60,356 nucleotides of DNA from Paenibacillus dakarensis (GCF_001373415.1 NZ_CDSE01000085.1:1-60356), one strand, 5' to 3'. Numbered from the stretch's first letter, positions 18,263 to 26,839 are shown. Translations and numbers: made by a program. Notes: generated by a model from the letters alone, not told the origin.

Positions 18263-20347
18263 TTAAAAGCTGGATTGCTCGTTCTGCAGAAGTCTTACCT
18301 CTACCACCGTTGAGAAGAAAGTCGCCCCTTCTCCAAGATCAGCAAGACGGTCCGAGGTGAGCGCATTCGAGCGCTGCTTACGCCCCTCGCTTTCCCACCA
18401 TAAACCCTGGCTTACGACGGTCCCCGGCAGCATCTTGTCCGTTACTTTAGCACGCACCTCTAATCGGCCGCGGTCGTTATACACGGTCACCCATGCTCCG
18501 TCCTCGATGCCGCGCTCTGCGGCGTCCTCCGGATGGATCTGCAGGAACGGTTCCTTCTCCAGCTTCTGATGCTTCGGTACGTTCGCAAACGTCGAATTCA
18601 GAAAGTTATGATTCGGCGGTGAAATAAACATGAGCGGATATTTATGACCACGGCCCCGTCTTATACCGTCATACCCTTCTGTAAGCGGCATGTATGCAGG
18701 AAGTGGAGGGAGACCGGCGGCCTCCAGAGCGGCAGAGTACAGCTCGATTTTACCCGATGCCGTAGGAAGATGGTCCAGATACGAAGCATACGGCGACATA
18801 TCCAGCTTTACATGACGGTTCTCCTTTAAGGCACTTAATGTTACGCCGTTTAAATAGGGATTGTCCGGATAATCCAGTGCCCGGGCAATCATATCCTCTT
18901 CGCTCTCGGTGAATGCCGCTTCATTAAAGCCCATCGCTTGTCCAAGAAGTGAGAAGAGCTCTACATTGCTCTTGCTCTCTCCATAGGCGGGAATCACAGG
19001 CTCCTGCAGCTGGATGTACTGATGCCAATAAGAGCCGAACACATCCGTATTCTCAAAAGAAGAGGTTGCGGGGAGCACGATGTCAGCGTACTTGGCCGTA
19101 TCGGTCATAAACAAGTCATGCACGACAGTGAACAGATCTTCCCTTGCAAATCCGGCACGCACCCGCTCCGTATCCGGTGCCACAACGAGGGGATTACTGC
19201 AATAGACAAACAGCCCCATAACCGGCTTGTCCGTCATGGCAAGCGCCTCACCGATCCGGTTCATATTAATGATACGCGCCTCGGGATTCGGCCGGAGATC
19301 CGGCCGCTCCAGCGCCTCGCTGTTCATGCTGTTATACCCTCCGTTTGACTTGGCCGCGCCGCCGCCAGGCTTCAGCCAATGTCCGGTTAATGCCGGAAGA
19401 CAGGCAATGCTGCGGACCGTCATACCTCCGTTATCATGATGCTGAAGTCCGTTGCCGATATGAATATATGCCGCTTCTGCATTTCCGTACAGCGCAGCTA
19501 ATTTCTCAATCTCCTCAGCCGGTATACCCGTTACGGAAGATACATAAGCCGGGGTGTACTCTTGTACATGTTCCCTTAATTCTTCATGTCCCAGCGTATA
19601 TTGCTTCATAAATGCCTCATTCACCAGACCATCCCGGAACAATATATGCATCATTCCGACGGCAAGCGCCGCATCGGTCCCCGGATGAAGCGGAATAAAC
19701 CAGTCCGCCCACTGCCCTGTCTGGTTTCGGTGGACATCGATCACGACTACTTTGGCCCCTTTTTTCCGCGCTTTCTCCGCCAGCACCACCTGATGCATAT
19801 TCGTACTCACGATGTTGCCTCCCCAGACGATGATCAAATCGGCGTTGACCGTCTCCTCCGGGATGGTTCCTCCGTTAAAGCCCATGACGGATGTCCAGCC
19901 CGCATTACCGGCCGAGTTGCAGATGCTCTGCTTCAGCTTGCTCGCGCCAAGCGCATGAAAGAAACGCCGATCCATTCCATCTACGCTGAGCAAGCCCATA
20001 TTGCCGTAAAAGCTGTAGGGCAAAATACTCTCAGATCCATATTCCGCTGTTAAATTCTTAAATCGCTCCGTTATTTCCTGTATGGCTTCATCCCAGCTGA
20101 TCCGTTCGAAGGCACCGTCCCCTTTTGCACCAATCCGCCTGAGTGGATACTGTAAGCGCTCCGGGTGATACACCCGCTCGGCCATATTCCGCACCTTGTT
20201 GCAGATTGCTCCCTGTGTAACCGGGTGATCCGGATTCCCGGTCACCTTTACAATCTTTCCGTCCTGTTTATGCAGCAAAAGGCCGCATGTATCCGGGCAA
20301 TCCAGCGGACATACCGCCGGAAAGACACCATTCTTCTCATAAATCAT
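18263..20347 (-). CDS. Molybdopterin oxidoreductase with [4Fe-4S] cluster (YyaE-like)
   Basis: The 694-residue protein belongs to the DMSO reductase superfamily. The N-terminal cluster cysteines CPLDCPDTC and a fourth Cys in GAICNKV lie in residues about 13-55. Central bis-MGD-binding segments such as NSAGNAG, WGGNIVSTN and HPGTDAALA follow, and a C-terminal molydopterin dinucleotide-binding domain (SPPNHNFLNSTF onward) closes it. No twin-arginine leader is present, so it is probably cytoplasmic, as YyaE of B. subtilis is thought to be. SD GGAGG lies 7 bases before the ATG at 20347. Substrate and partner are unknown. The torD-like chaperone at 9 kb and MoaA could support its maturation. Confidence 0.9.
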   Translation of the reverse strand: MIYEKNGVFPAVCPLDCPDTCGLLLHKQDGKIVKVTGNPDHPVTQGAICNKVRNMAERVYHPERLQYPLRRIGAKGDGAFERISWDEAIQEITERFKNLTAEYGSESILPYSFYGNMGLLSVDGMDRRFFHALGASKLKQSICNSAGNAGWTSVMGFNGGTIPEETVNADLIIVWGGNIVSTNMHQVVLAEKARKKGAKVVVIDVHRNQTGQWADWFIPLHPGTDAALAVGMMHILFRDGLVNEAFMKQYTLGHEELREHVQEYTPAYVSSVTGIPAEEIEKLAALYGNAEAAYIHIGNGLQHHDNGGMTVRSIACLPALTGHWLKPGGGAAKSNGGYNSMNSEALERPDLRPNPEARIINMNRIGEALAMTDKPVMGLFVYCSNPLVVAPDTERVRAGFAREDLFTVVHDLFMTDTAKYADIVLPATSSFENTDVFGSYWHQYIQLQEPVIPAYGESKSNVELFSLLGQAMGFNEAAFTESEEDMIARALDYPDNPYLNGVTLSALKENRHVKLDMSPYASYLDHLPTASGKIELYSAALEAAGLPPLPAYMPLTEGYDGIRRGRGHKYPLMFISPPNHNFLNSTFANVPKHQKLEKEPFLQIHPEDAAERGIEDGAWVTVYNDRGRLEVRAKVTDKMLPGTVVSQGLWWESEGRKQRSNALTSDRLADLGEGATFFSTVVEVRLLQNEQSSF

Positions 20348-20583
20348 TCTGACCCCTCCCCTTGTCTGCATCATTCCTTCATCTTAAGGCGAAGTGGTCC
20401 TTTCCGTAAAGTGAAATACTGGAACTTCGGGGATGCCCCATCTCAGAAATAAAAAATTAATTATTTGAACTTGTTGTTACTTTATGTTTCAACCTGCATT
20501 CAGCCGGGTAAGTTCGTAACAAGAGCAACGAAGAGGAACCCAGACCCTTTCTCTTCTTGCCGTATCATGGACCACTCCCAAAA
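20348..20583. other. Upstream region of molybdopterin oxidoreductase gene, no gene seen
   Basis: On the minus strand a weak promoter-like TTGAAA is seen but no convincing -10 at 17 bp, and no FNR-type box. A small GGGG-CAT-CCCC hairpin is present. Nothing else stands out. Confidence 0.3.
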
Positions 20584-20640
20584 AAATTAGCCATGCCGTG
20601 TTTCTTCCCCCGAAACCTGGCATGGCTAATTTGTTTTTTT
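20584..20640. terminator. Terminator after formate/nitrite transporter gene
   Basis: AAATTAGCCATGCC (20584-20597) pairs with GGCATGGCTAATTT (20619-20632). A/T runs on both sides allow function on either strand. Confidence 0.85.
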
Positions 20641-20656
20641 ATGATGAAATTAGAAG

Positions 20657-21517
20657 TTAAGCATGCTGTTTCGTCATTTCCGGTGCATGCGCTCCGTCCT
20701 TACCCGGCATATACGCAGGAGCAACCACCGATTTATTGGCTGCCTTGCTGCCATCCTTCAAATAAACAGCCCAGTAAGCCAGCGCCACGAACACTGCTCC
20801 ACCGACCATATTGCCAAGCCATACCGGAATAAAGTTCATGACGTATTCACCCCAGCTGTAATACCCTTCGAAAATCGCTGCAGGAATCAGGAACATATTA
20901 GCTACAACGTGCTGAAATCCAATCGCTACGAAAGCCATTGTCGGAAACCAGATGCCGAGAATTTTGCCGCTGAAGGAGTCCGAACCATATGAAAGCCATA
21001 CCGCGAGCGCCACAAGCCAGTTGCAGCCGATTCCGGAAACAAAAGCCTGAAGGAAGCTGTCATCCAGCTTATGCCCAGCCATATCCACCAGCTTATCCAG
21101 ATAAACGCCACTGCTCGTCAGCCCCACCACGTGACCGAAGAAAAACGCTACAAATAACGCACCTGCAAAATTACTCAGCGTAATGAGCACCAGGTTCTTG
21201 GCAGCCTCACCCCATGTAATGCGCTTAGCGACTTTCGCGAGTGACACCGCCATCATATTCCCTGTCAGCAGCTCGCCTCCGGCAAGCAGTACCAGGATGA
21301 GTCCAACCGGGAACACCGCTGCGCCAATAAAACCGACAATGCCCCCAAGCTCAGGCGAAACGCCGGAAATCACACGAATATCAAGTAAAAAACCGAGTGC
21401 AATAAATGCTCCGGCCAAAAATCCAAGGATTAGAACCGTCATCAGCGGATTACGTGCTTTTTTCACACCATTTTCCACTGTGATTTCTGCAATCTGTTGC
21501 GGTTTATAATATGCCAT
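20657..21517 (-). CDS. Formate/nitrite transporter family (FocA/NirC-like) channel
   Basis: The 286-residue protein has six predicted membrane helices with the FNT signatures: LAGAFIALGF in helix 1, SGIGCNWLV near residue 163 and GFQHVVANMF, where H203 is the central gating His and K185 corresponds to the conserved lysine. It would form a pentameric channel for formate, nitrite or related anions. The tail after residue 265 is hydrophilic. SD GAGGGG lies about 10 bases upstream of the ATG. An FNR-like box is exactly placed upstream. Whether it moves formate or nitrite is not settled by sequence. Confidence 0.92.
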   Translation of the reverse strand: MAYYKPQQIAEITVENGVKKARNPLMTVLILGFLAGAFIALGFLLDIRVISGVSPELGGIVGFIGAAVFPVGLILVLLAGGELLTGNMMAVSLAKVAKRITWGEAAKNLVLITLSNFAGALFVAFFFGHVVGLTSSGVYLDKLVDMAGHKLDDSFLQAFVSGIGCNWLVALAVWLSYGSDSFSGKILGIWFPTMAFVAIGFQHVVANMFLIPAAIFEGYYSWGEYVMNFIPVWLGNMVGGAVFVALAYWAVYLKDGSKAANKSVVAPAYMPGKDGAHAPEMTKQHA

Positions 21518-21593
21518 ACCTCTGTCCCCTCTGTATGAATGATCAACTTAAACGAATGAACCCTCATTTACACAAGTTTTCTTTACTGCTTTC

Positions 21594-21636
21594 ATTGTAA
21601 CGCAGACCAACATTTTGGAACGTAAACTATGTCACG
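21594..21636 (-). promoter_or_regulatory. FNR-like box and -10 for formate/nitrite channel gene
   Basis: On the minus strand CGTGA-CATAGT-TTACG (21621-21636) matches TGTGA-N6-TCACA at 7 of 10 positions. A -10 TACAAT (21594-21599) has its centre 32 bp from the box centre, the same spacing as at the torD-like gene. Confidence 0.6.
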
Positions 21637-21682
21637 TTATGAGGTTACCGAATCCCAAAAATATGTAAATCTGTTCACCAAT

Positions 21683-21728
21683 AATAAAAAGGGATCCTCC
21701 CAGCACATCGCCGTGCCGGGATGATCCC
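21683..21728 (-). terminator. Terminator after DUF4352 lipoprotein gene
   Basis: On the minus strand a GGGATC...GATCCC stem (arms 21691-21705 and 21714-21728) is followed by a T run. Confidence 0.8.
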
Positions 21729-21744
21729 TGATTCTGCATGACGA

Positions 21745-22380
21745 TTAGTCAAGCGTCCAGACTGCCTCACCCTCCATTAATGGAACCGAGAAAGTAAGCT
21801 TCAGATCTTTGGCATTCTTGCTGACCTCATAGGGAATTTCCCCCTGCATCACCTGGTCCGGCGCAAGCACACCATCAAGACTCTGTTTAATGTCCGAAGT
21901 CACTACGGGCATATGGGTCTGACCGCTATCGTCAGATAGTTTGAACAAGAGTGCCGAGGAGACGACCTGCTCCTTGTCTCCAATGTTGGCGACTGTAATT
22001 TCAAGCACCTTCATCACGTTCCCTTCTTGAGGCTTGAGATAGTCATCTCCCGCTGATTCCCGGACAGAATCCACTCTAACAACCATCCCATGGTAGTTAA
22101 GCCATTCGCCGATTGGAGCCGGCTGATCCGAGGCTGCCTTGACGGTGTTCGATTGAGCTTCCTGCAAGAGGGCGCTGGAGTCTGTTATATTCTGCTGGGG
22201 CTCCTCACTCTGTGGCTCTTCACTCGGTGCTTCCTCATTCTGCTTCTCCTCATTCTGAATCACTGGTGCGGCCGTATCTGTAACCGGGTCCTTGCTTGTT
22301 TCTTTCGAACATGCTGACATCAGCAGTAAACTGCATAATAGCGTTGTGAAGATCATGGTCTTGCGTGAAGCGTTCGTCAT
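21745..22380 (-). CDS. DUF4352-type lipoprotein
   Basis: The 211-residue protein has a lipoprotein signal peptide with lipobox LMSAC (Cys at about residue 24), then a Glu/Pro/Gln-rich linker of about 40 residues, then an immunoglobulin-like beta domain of the DUF4352 type (VVRVDSVRES, VLEITVANIGD, LLFKLSDDSG). It should be anchored on the outer face of the membrane. Such proteins often accompany envelope or stress functions, but none can be assigned. SD GGAGGG is about 10 bases from the ATG. It is monocistronic, with a terminator immediately downstream. Confidence 0.82.
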   Translation of the reverse strand: MTNASRKTMIFTTLLCSLLLMSACSKETSKDPVTDTAAPVIQNEEKQNEEAPSEEPQSEEPQQNITDSSALLQEAQSNTVKAASDQPAPIGEWLNYHGMVVRVDSVRESAGDDYLKPQEGNVMKVLEITVANIGDKEQVVSSALLFKLSDDSGQTHMPVVTSDIKQSLDGVLAPDQVMQGEIPYEVSKNAKDLKLTFSVPLMEGEAVWTLD

Positions 22381-22386
22381 CGTCTC

Positions 22387-22820
22387 TTATCCCTCCAATT
22401 CTGCTTTATATCTCTCCAGCTCACACAATTTCGCCATATAATTCCATATTCCTGCCAGAAACGAGAAAAAAGCCCCTAGGAGGAGTAAAGTACACTTCTT
22501 ACAACAGACATTGGACACCCCTGGATAATCAGATGTAATTCTAGGGGGGTTGTTATGTAGAATCCAATGAAATTTAAACAAGCTGGTCCTGTAGAGTACA
22601 GGAACCAGCTTATAGGCTAAGGGAACTTAGAGAAATATGCTACAACGGAGAAGGCGGAATCATGCTGGAGAAGCGAAGCGCTCACCTAAAAGCTTTCCTG
22701 CGGAAAGCTACATCGAAAGCATAAGCTTCCCCGGATTTCAACAATGATTACACCATTCACAAGAAATCTGGGGACAACAGTGATCGGAAGAATGATCCGC
22801 ATTCGTAGTGATGCCGAATG
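22387..22820. repeat. Structured non-coding spacer, possible repeat element
   Basis: No gene is supported. A hairpin with one bulge lies at 22581-22610. Further on, AGCTTTCC-TGC-GGAAAGCT (22691-22709) is a perfect 8-bp hairpin with a 3-base loop, and 22729-22739 pairs with 22763-22773 over 11 bp with one G-U. The core AAGCGAAGCG at 22671-22680 also occurs on the minus strand at 8828-8837. The modular structure resembles dispersed intergenic repeats known in Paenibacillus-like genomes, but this is from memory and unchecked. Confidence 0.45.
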
Positions 22821-22826
22821 CATCAA

Positions 22827-24188
22827 TTACACATGAGCCGGCTCCGGAGCCTTGATCTCAGGCAGTGCTGCAAGTCCAGCCGAGTTCAGGAAGTTCCAGG
22901 GTTTGTTGTAATGGGGCTGGAAGAAGAAATCGACGAAGGCTAACTGGTCGATGGTCATCCTGTTTTGAATACATACCGACAAGGTATTCATCGATTGTGT
23001 AAGCTCGGCTTCCGAGATGATTTGGGCACCCACCATACGGCGGCTATCTTTATCAAATACGACTTTCAGGGTTACGGATTCGGAGGAAGGCATGAATTCC
23101 GGGCGATAATGATCGGTTATCGTGACGGAATCCACGTTCAGCCTCTCCTCCTTACATGCTCCTTCCGTGAGCCCTGTGGATGCAATATTCAAATGGTATA
23201 TTTTCAGACCTGAAGTTCCTTGTGTCCCCAGATATTCTGTTGTCGGTGTCACAAGATTCCGCGCTACAAGCGTTCCCATTCGAACGGCATTGGTTGCAAG
23301 CGGAATATAAGCGTTCTTTCCGGTTGGGTTATAATGGACCGAGCAGCTGTCTCCGGCAGCGAATACATCCTTTTTGCTCGTCTGCATATACTTATTAACG
23401 ATAATGGCTCCGTTCGGAAGCATATCCACTTGACCCTTCATGAGCTCCGTATTAGGACGGAAGCCAATGCAGAGAATAACCAGATCTGTTTCAATTTCAC
23501 CTTTGTCTGTAATGACGCGGCTGACTTTACCGTTTTGCCCCTGGAACGATTCTACCGTTTGACCGAGTGCCAGCTGAATCCCTTTCTTCCGGAATGCTTC
23601 CTCAATCTTGTCGCTGAATTCAGCATCCAGATACTTATTCAGAACGCGCTCCTCACTGTCAATCAAGGTGACCTGCTTGCCGTTCGCCTGAAATGCCTCT
23701 ACAAGCTCAACTCCAATATATCCTGCTCCTACAACGGTAATATGATTCGCATGCTGGGCTTTTTCGATGATAAGATTGGAGTGGCTGTAGTTCTTCGCTA
23801 ACAAAACATGTTCAAGATCAATCCCTTCCAGCTTGGGCACAATCGGCCACGAGCCCGTCGTGACAATTAATTTGTCGTAAGCGTCCTCGAAGGTTTCACC
23901 GTCCTCCATGCGCCTTACCTGCAGGATCTTCCGGTCTGTATCGACCTTTATTACTTCATGAAGCATCCTGGTGTTCACACCAAGCCCAGCGAGCTTCTCT
24001 GGCGAAGAGTAGAACAACCCGGCAGCATCCTTAACAAGGCCACCCACATATAACGCGATACCGCAGGACAGAAAAGAAATGTTATCATTGCGCTCATACA
24101 CGGTAATTTCAGCATCCGGATACAGCTTGGCAGTATTCACAATAGCTGCTGTTCCCGCATGGGTACATCCAATGACTGCTACCTTCAT
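22827..24188 (-). CDS. nox: NADH oxidase (H2O-forming type), FAD/NAD-dependent
   Basis: The 453-residue flavoprotein belongs to the Nox/CoA-disulfide reductase group. It has an N-terminal FAD-binding GCTHAGTAA, redox-active Cys42 (FLSCGIALYVGG), the NAD-binding GAGYIGVELVEAF near 160, VFAAGDSCSV for FAD and a C-terminal dimer domain with FFFQPHYNKPWN. Close resemblance to streptococcal water-forming Nox suggests four-electron reduction of O2 by NADH. CoA-disulfide reductase activity is an alternative because the single active Cys is shared. SD GAGGAGG precedes the ATG. An FNR-type box upstream suggests activation at low oxygen, fitting a role in scavenging traces of O2 and renewing NAD+. Confidence 0.9.
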   Translation of the reverse strand: MKVAVIGCTHAGTAAIVNTAKLYPDAEITVYERNDNISFLSCGIALYVGGLVKDAAGLFYSSPEKLAGLGVNTRMLHEVIKVDTDRKILQVRRMEDGETFEDAYDKLIVTTGSWPIVPKLEGIDLEHVLLAKNYSHSNLIIEKAQHANHITVVGAGYIGVELVEAFQANGKQVTLIDSEERVLNKYLDAEFSDKIEEAFRKKGIQLALGQTVESFQGQNGKVSRVITDKGEIETDLVILCIGFRPNTELMKGQVDMLPNGAIIVNKYMQTSKKDVFAAGDSCSVHYNPTGKNAYIPLATNAVRMGTLVARNLVTPTTEYLGTQGTSGLKIYHLNIASTGLTEGACKEERLNVDSVTITDHYRPEFMPSSESVTLKVVFDKDSRRMVGAQIISEAELTQSMNTLSVCIQNRMTIDQLAFVDFFFQPHYNKPWNFLNSAGLAALPEIKAPEPAHV

Positions 24189-24230
24189 GATTAGTTCCTC
24201 CTCAGCATGGGTTCGGTATTTAATATGGTC

Positions 24231-24273
24231 TTTTTACGGTACAATCATGCTTGATTTTGTGAATTATTTCACG
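24231..24273 (-). promoter_or_regulatory. FNR-type box and -10 for nox
   Basis: TGTGA-ATTATT-TCACG (24258-24273) matches the consensus at 9 of 10 positions. On the minus strand the hexamer TAAAAA (24231-24236) has its centre 32 bp away, giving class II geometry. The -10 itself is weak (4 of 6), as expected of an activated promoter. Confidence 0.62.
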
Positions 24274-24312
24274 TTATTAATTAACTGGCATCCCGGCTTC
24301 ATTGTTAACATG

Positions 24313-24357
24313 ACAAAAAACCACCGGAAGATCATAAAGATCGTATCCGATGGTTAT
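24313..24357 (-). terminator. Terminator after glutathione peroxidase gene
   Basis: AACCACCGGA (24319-24328) pairs with TCCGATGGTT (24346-24355) with one mismatch, enclosing a GATC/GATC helix. A T run follows on the minus strand. Confidence 0.7.
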
Positions 24358-24388
24358 ATGAAAAGAAAGTTAATCCGTAGTAACGGCA

Positions 24389-24868
24389 TTAAGCGAGCAG
24401 AGCTTCAATCGATTCTTTCATGGATTCCGGTGTTTCCCTAGGCTCAAAACGACCGACTACCTCTCCATCCCGGTTCACAAGGAATTTCGTGAAATTCCAT
24501 GCGATTTCTCCCTGTGGAGCATCACCCGGCTGTGCTTCCTTTAAATAACGAAACAACGGATGCGCTTCTTCACCGTTGACATCGACTTTAGCGAATACCG
24601 GGAAGGTTACACCGTAGTTCATCTGGCAGAACGAGGCCGCTTCTTCACTTGTACCCGGCTCCTGCGCTCCGAACTGATTGCACGGGAAGCCCAGCACCTC
24701 AAATCCCTGATCCCGGTACTGGTCAGCCAATTTCTGAAGTTCTCCATATTGCGGTGTCAGACCGCATTTACTGGCTGTATTCGCAATCAGCAGTACTTTA
24801 CCCTTGTAGCTCTCCATGGAGATTTCCTGTCCTGATGCATTCGGCGCACTCATTTCATAAAACGTCAT
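24389..24868 (-). CDS. Glutathione peroxidase family thiol peroxidase
   Basis: The 159-residue protein has the catalytic Cys in NTASKCGLTPQY (near 35), Gln in GFPCNQFG (near 69) and Trp-Asn in IAWNFTKFL (near 124), the standard Cys-type GPx tetrad. Bacterial members usually use thioredoxin or other low-molecular thiols rather than glutathione and reduce peroxides in the cytoplasm. Its ATG overlaps the stop of the upstream hybrid histidine kinase gene (ATGA), so the two are translationally coupled. It corresponds to the BsaA/Gpo type in B. subtilis. Confidence 0.92.
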   Translation of the reverse strand: MTFYEMSAPNASGQEISMESYKGKVLLIANTASKCGLTPQYGELQKLADQYRDQGFEVLGFPCNQFGAQEPGTSEEAASFCQMNYGVTFPVFAKVDVNGEEAHPLFRYLKEAQPGDAPQGEIAWNFTKFLVNRDGEVVGRFEPRETPESMKESIEALLA

Positions 24869-26610
24869 GATTCATTCCTCCCCCGGATTATATAGGTTTC
24901 TAATGCATCACATGCCTCTTCATAGGCTGGAAACAGCAGCTCCATCGTATCCTGACAGATGTCCATCCGGCCTTCATTGGCTGACTGTTCAATTCGGGAT
25001 AACAGATTGGAGAAATGCACAATGCCCAGGCTCAGGCTGCTTGATTTCAGTTTATGAGCCAGGGCCGAGACACTTTCACTTTCATTATTTAATAAATGCT
25101 GCCGCAAATCCTGTAACTTACCCGGCGTATCCTCTGTGTACATCTGAAAAAGGACGGACAGCAAATCGCTCTCATCATCCTCATTCAATTCCTGAATTTC
25201 ATGAATAACCTCTTCATCCAGAACGGTATGCTCCGTGACTGCAGGCAGCCATTTTTGCAGCAGCTCAGACAGTGATTGCAGGCTGACGGGCTTTAAGATA
25301 TAATCGTCCATCCCCGCATTCAGGCACTGCTCCCGGATATATTCGCCGTCCAGGCCCGTCAGCGCTATAATCCGTGCATGTCCACACTGCATTTCCCGTT
25401 CCAGCTCTCTGATTCTTTTGGCAGCCTCTAACCCGCTGATCTTCGGCATCATATGATCCATAAAAATCAAAGCGTAGTTCTTTTCGGTTACCGCTTGAAC
25501 CGCCTCTTCCCCATTCCCCACTGAGTCGATATGTTGAATGCCCAGTTTGCGCAGCAGCATGATGATCACTTGACGACTAATCGGCTGATCTTCAACCACC
25601 AGAACAGGGAGTGAGACATGATATGACGCCTTATTATGAGGCTCTTCCAGCTCTTCCAGCTCCCCCGGATAATCAGCCGCTTCACTATCTTCGGCTGATA
25701 TCATATTACGATCTCCTTTGCGGAGCTTCAGCTCAAACCAGAAACTCGAGCCTTTCCCTGGCTCACTAACGACTCCGATCCTCCCCTGCATGAGCTCCAC
25801 AAATAATTTGCATATAAAAAGTCCCAAACCGGTGCCGCCATATTGAAGGGAACTACCTTCGGCGGTCTGTATATACGGTTGGAACAATTTGCTCTGGTCT
25901 TCGGGAGATATACCAATCCCCGTATCCTTCATCTCAAACCGCAGATACTGAGAATCCGGCAAATCCTCTAACAGGATAATTCGAAGGCTGATATGACCAT
26001 GGCTGGTAAATTTATTCGCATTGGTTAATAAATTCAGAATAATTTGAGTTATTCGTCCAGTATCGCCGATCAGATTATCGTCTATTCCCTCATCTATATG
26101 AGAAGCTAATATATTACCATTGTCTTTAACTTGGACTTCGAGCAGCTTAAAAATATATTCAACCACAGCTTTCAGCCGAACCGGTTCAAACCTTAGTTCC
26201 ATTTTGCCTGCATTTATTTCGGACAAGTCCAGCAGGTCATTAATCATGTTCAGCAGCAATCCAGCTGAGTTTTTTATAACGTTCACCTTTTCTCTCTGTG
26301 ACTCTGACAGATCCTCACTCTCCAATAACTCGGTCATTCCCATAATGCCGCTAATTGGAGTTCTGATCTCGTGACTGATCAGGGCAAGAAGCATGCTTTC
26401 ATCTTCATTAGTATGTTCAGATGCATTTCGGGCTTCCCGAAGCTCTTTGTTCATCTTAACACACTTATTCTGAAAGGCTAGCAATTCACTAATCATTACC
26501 GAGAACTCATTGGACGCTTTCTCTTCGTGGGCTTTAATGCGTACAATTGGGTCTGATAGGCGTTCTGACGTCTTTCGCAGATCATTTATTTCATTGTTTG
26601 ATGGCTGCAA
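24865..26610 (-). CDS. Soluble hybrid sensor histidine kinase (HisKA-HATPase-REC-Hpt)
   Basis: The 581-residue protein has no membrane segment and no recognisable PAS or GAF sensor. The first 70 residues look like a coiled coil. HisKA with ISHEIRTP (His80) follows, then an HATPase domain (NLLTNANKF, DTGIGI, GGTGLGL, residues about 180-295), an acidic linker, a receiver with phospho-Asp385 (FMDHMMP) and Lys440, and a C-terminal Hpt domain with His519 (ALAHKLKSS). All phosphorelay residues are intact. TTG start at 26610, with GGGGG 7 bases upstream. It overlaps the glutathione peroxidase start, which suggests redox signalling. No cognate output regulator is adjacent. Confidence 0.9.
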   Translation of the reverse strand: MQPSNNEINDLRKTSERLSDPIVRIKAHEEKASNEFSVMISELLAFQNKCVKMNKELREARNASEHTNEDESMLLALISHEIRTPISGIMGMTELLESEDLSESQREKVNVIKNSAGLLLNMINDLLDLSEINAGKMELRFEPVRLKAVVEYIFKLLEVQVKDNGNILASHIDEGIDDNLIGDTGRITQIILNLLTNANKFTSHGHISLRIILLEDLPDSQYLRFEMKDTGIGISPEDQSKLFQPYIQTAEGSSLQYGGTGLGLFICKLFVELMQGRIGVVSEPGKGSSFWFELKLRKGDRNMISAEDSEAADYPGELEELEEPHNKASYHVSLPVLVVEDQPISRQVIIMLLRKLGIQHIDSVGNGEEAVQAVTEKNYALIFMDHMMPKISGLEAAKRIRELEREMQCGHARIIALTGLDGEYIREQCLNAGMDDYILKPVSLQSLSELLQKWLPAVTEHTVLDEEVIHEIQELNEDDESDLLSVLFQMYTEDTPGKLQDLRQHLLNNESESVSALAHKLKSSSLSLGIVHFSNLLSRIEQSANEGRMDICQDTMELLFPAYEEACDALETYIIRGRNES

Positions 26611-26707
26611 GGGACTGCCCCCTTTCTTGAAGCCGCTCCGTTTCTCAATAACAGGCCGAAATATTATTAGAAGAATGTGGATTCTAGTATTATAGCTTAA
26701 TTTGGAA

Positions 26708-26723
26708 TATAATTCGAATTATA
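26708..26723. promoter_or_regulatory. 16-bp perfect palindrome between divergent genes
   Basis: TATAATTCGAATTATA is self-complementary and contains a TATAAT on each strand, in the gap between the kinase gene and the 26840 gene. It may be a pair of overlapping -10 elements or an operator. An 8-base direct repeat ATTATAGC occurs at 26689-26696 and 26718-26725. No good -35 was seen for either direction. Confidence 0.45.
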
Positions 26724-26839
26724 GCAAAATGGCTTCATCTAATACGAAATAAAAGACATATCAAAACAGGGTTTAGATTTCAGATCTGTGGGGTATTGGA
26801 TTCCATATAACCCGTATTAATCATGATTGGAGCTGTGTC

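Noticed and set aside
22387..22581. 64-codon ORF upstream of the DUF4352 lipoprotein gene
   Set aside because: No SD, no domain, and composition unlike neighbouring proteins.
23220..23801. 193-codon open frame opposite nox
   Set aside because: It lies wholly within the well-supported nox gene on the other strand and has no family features.
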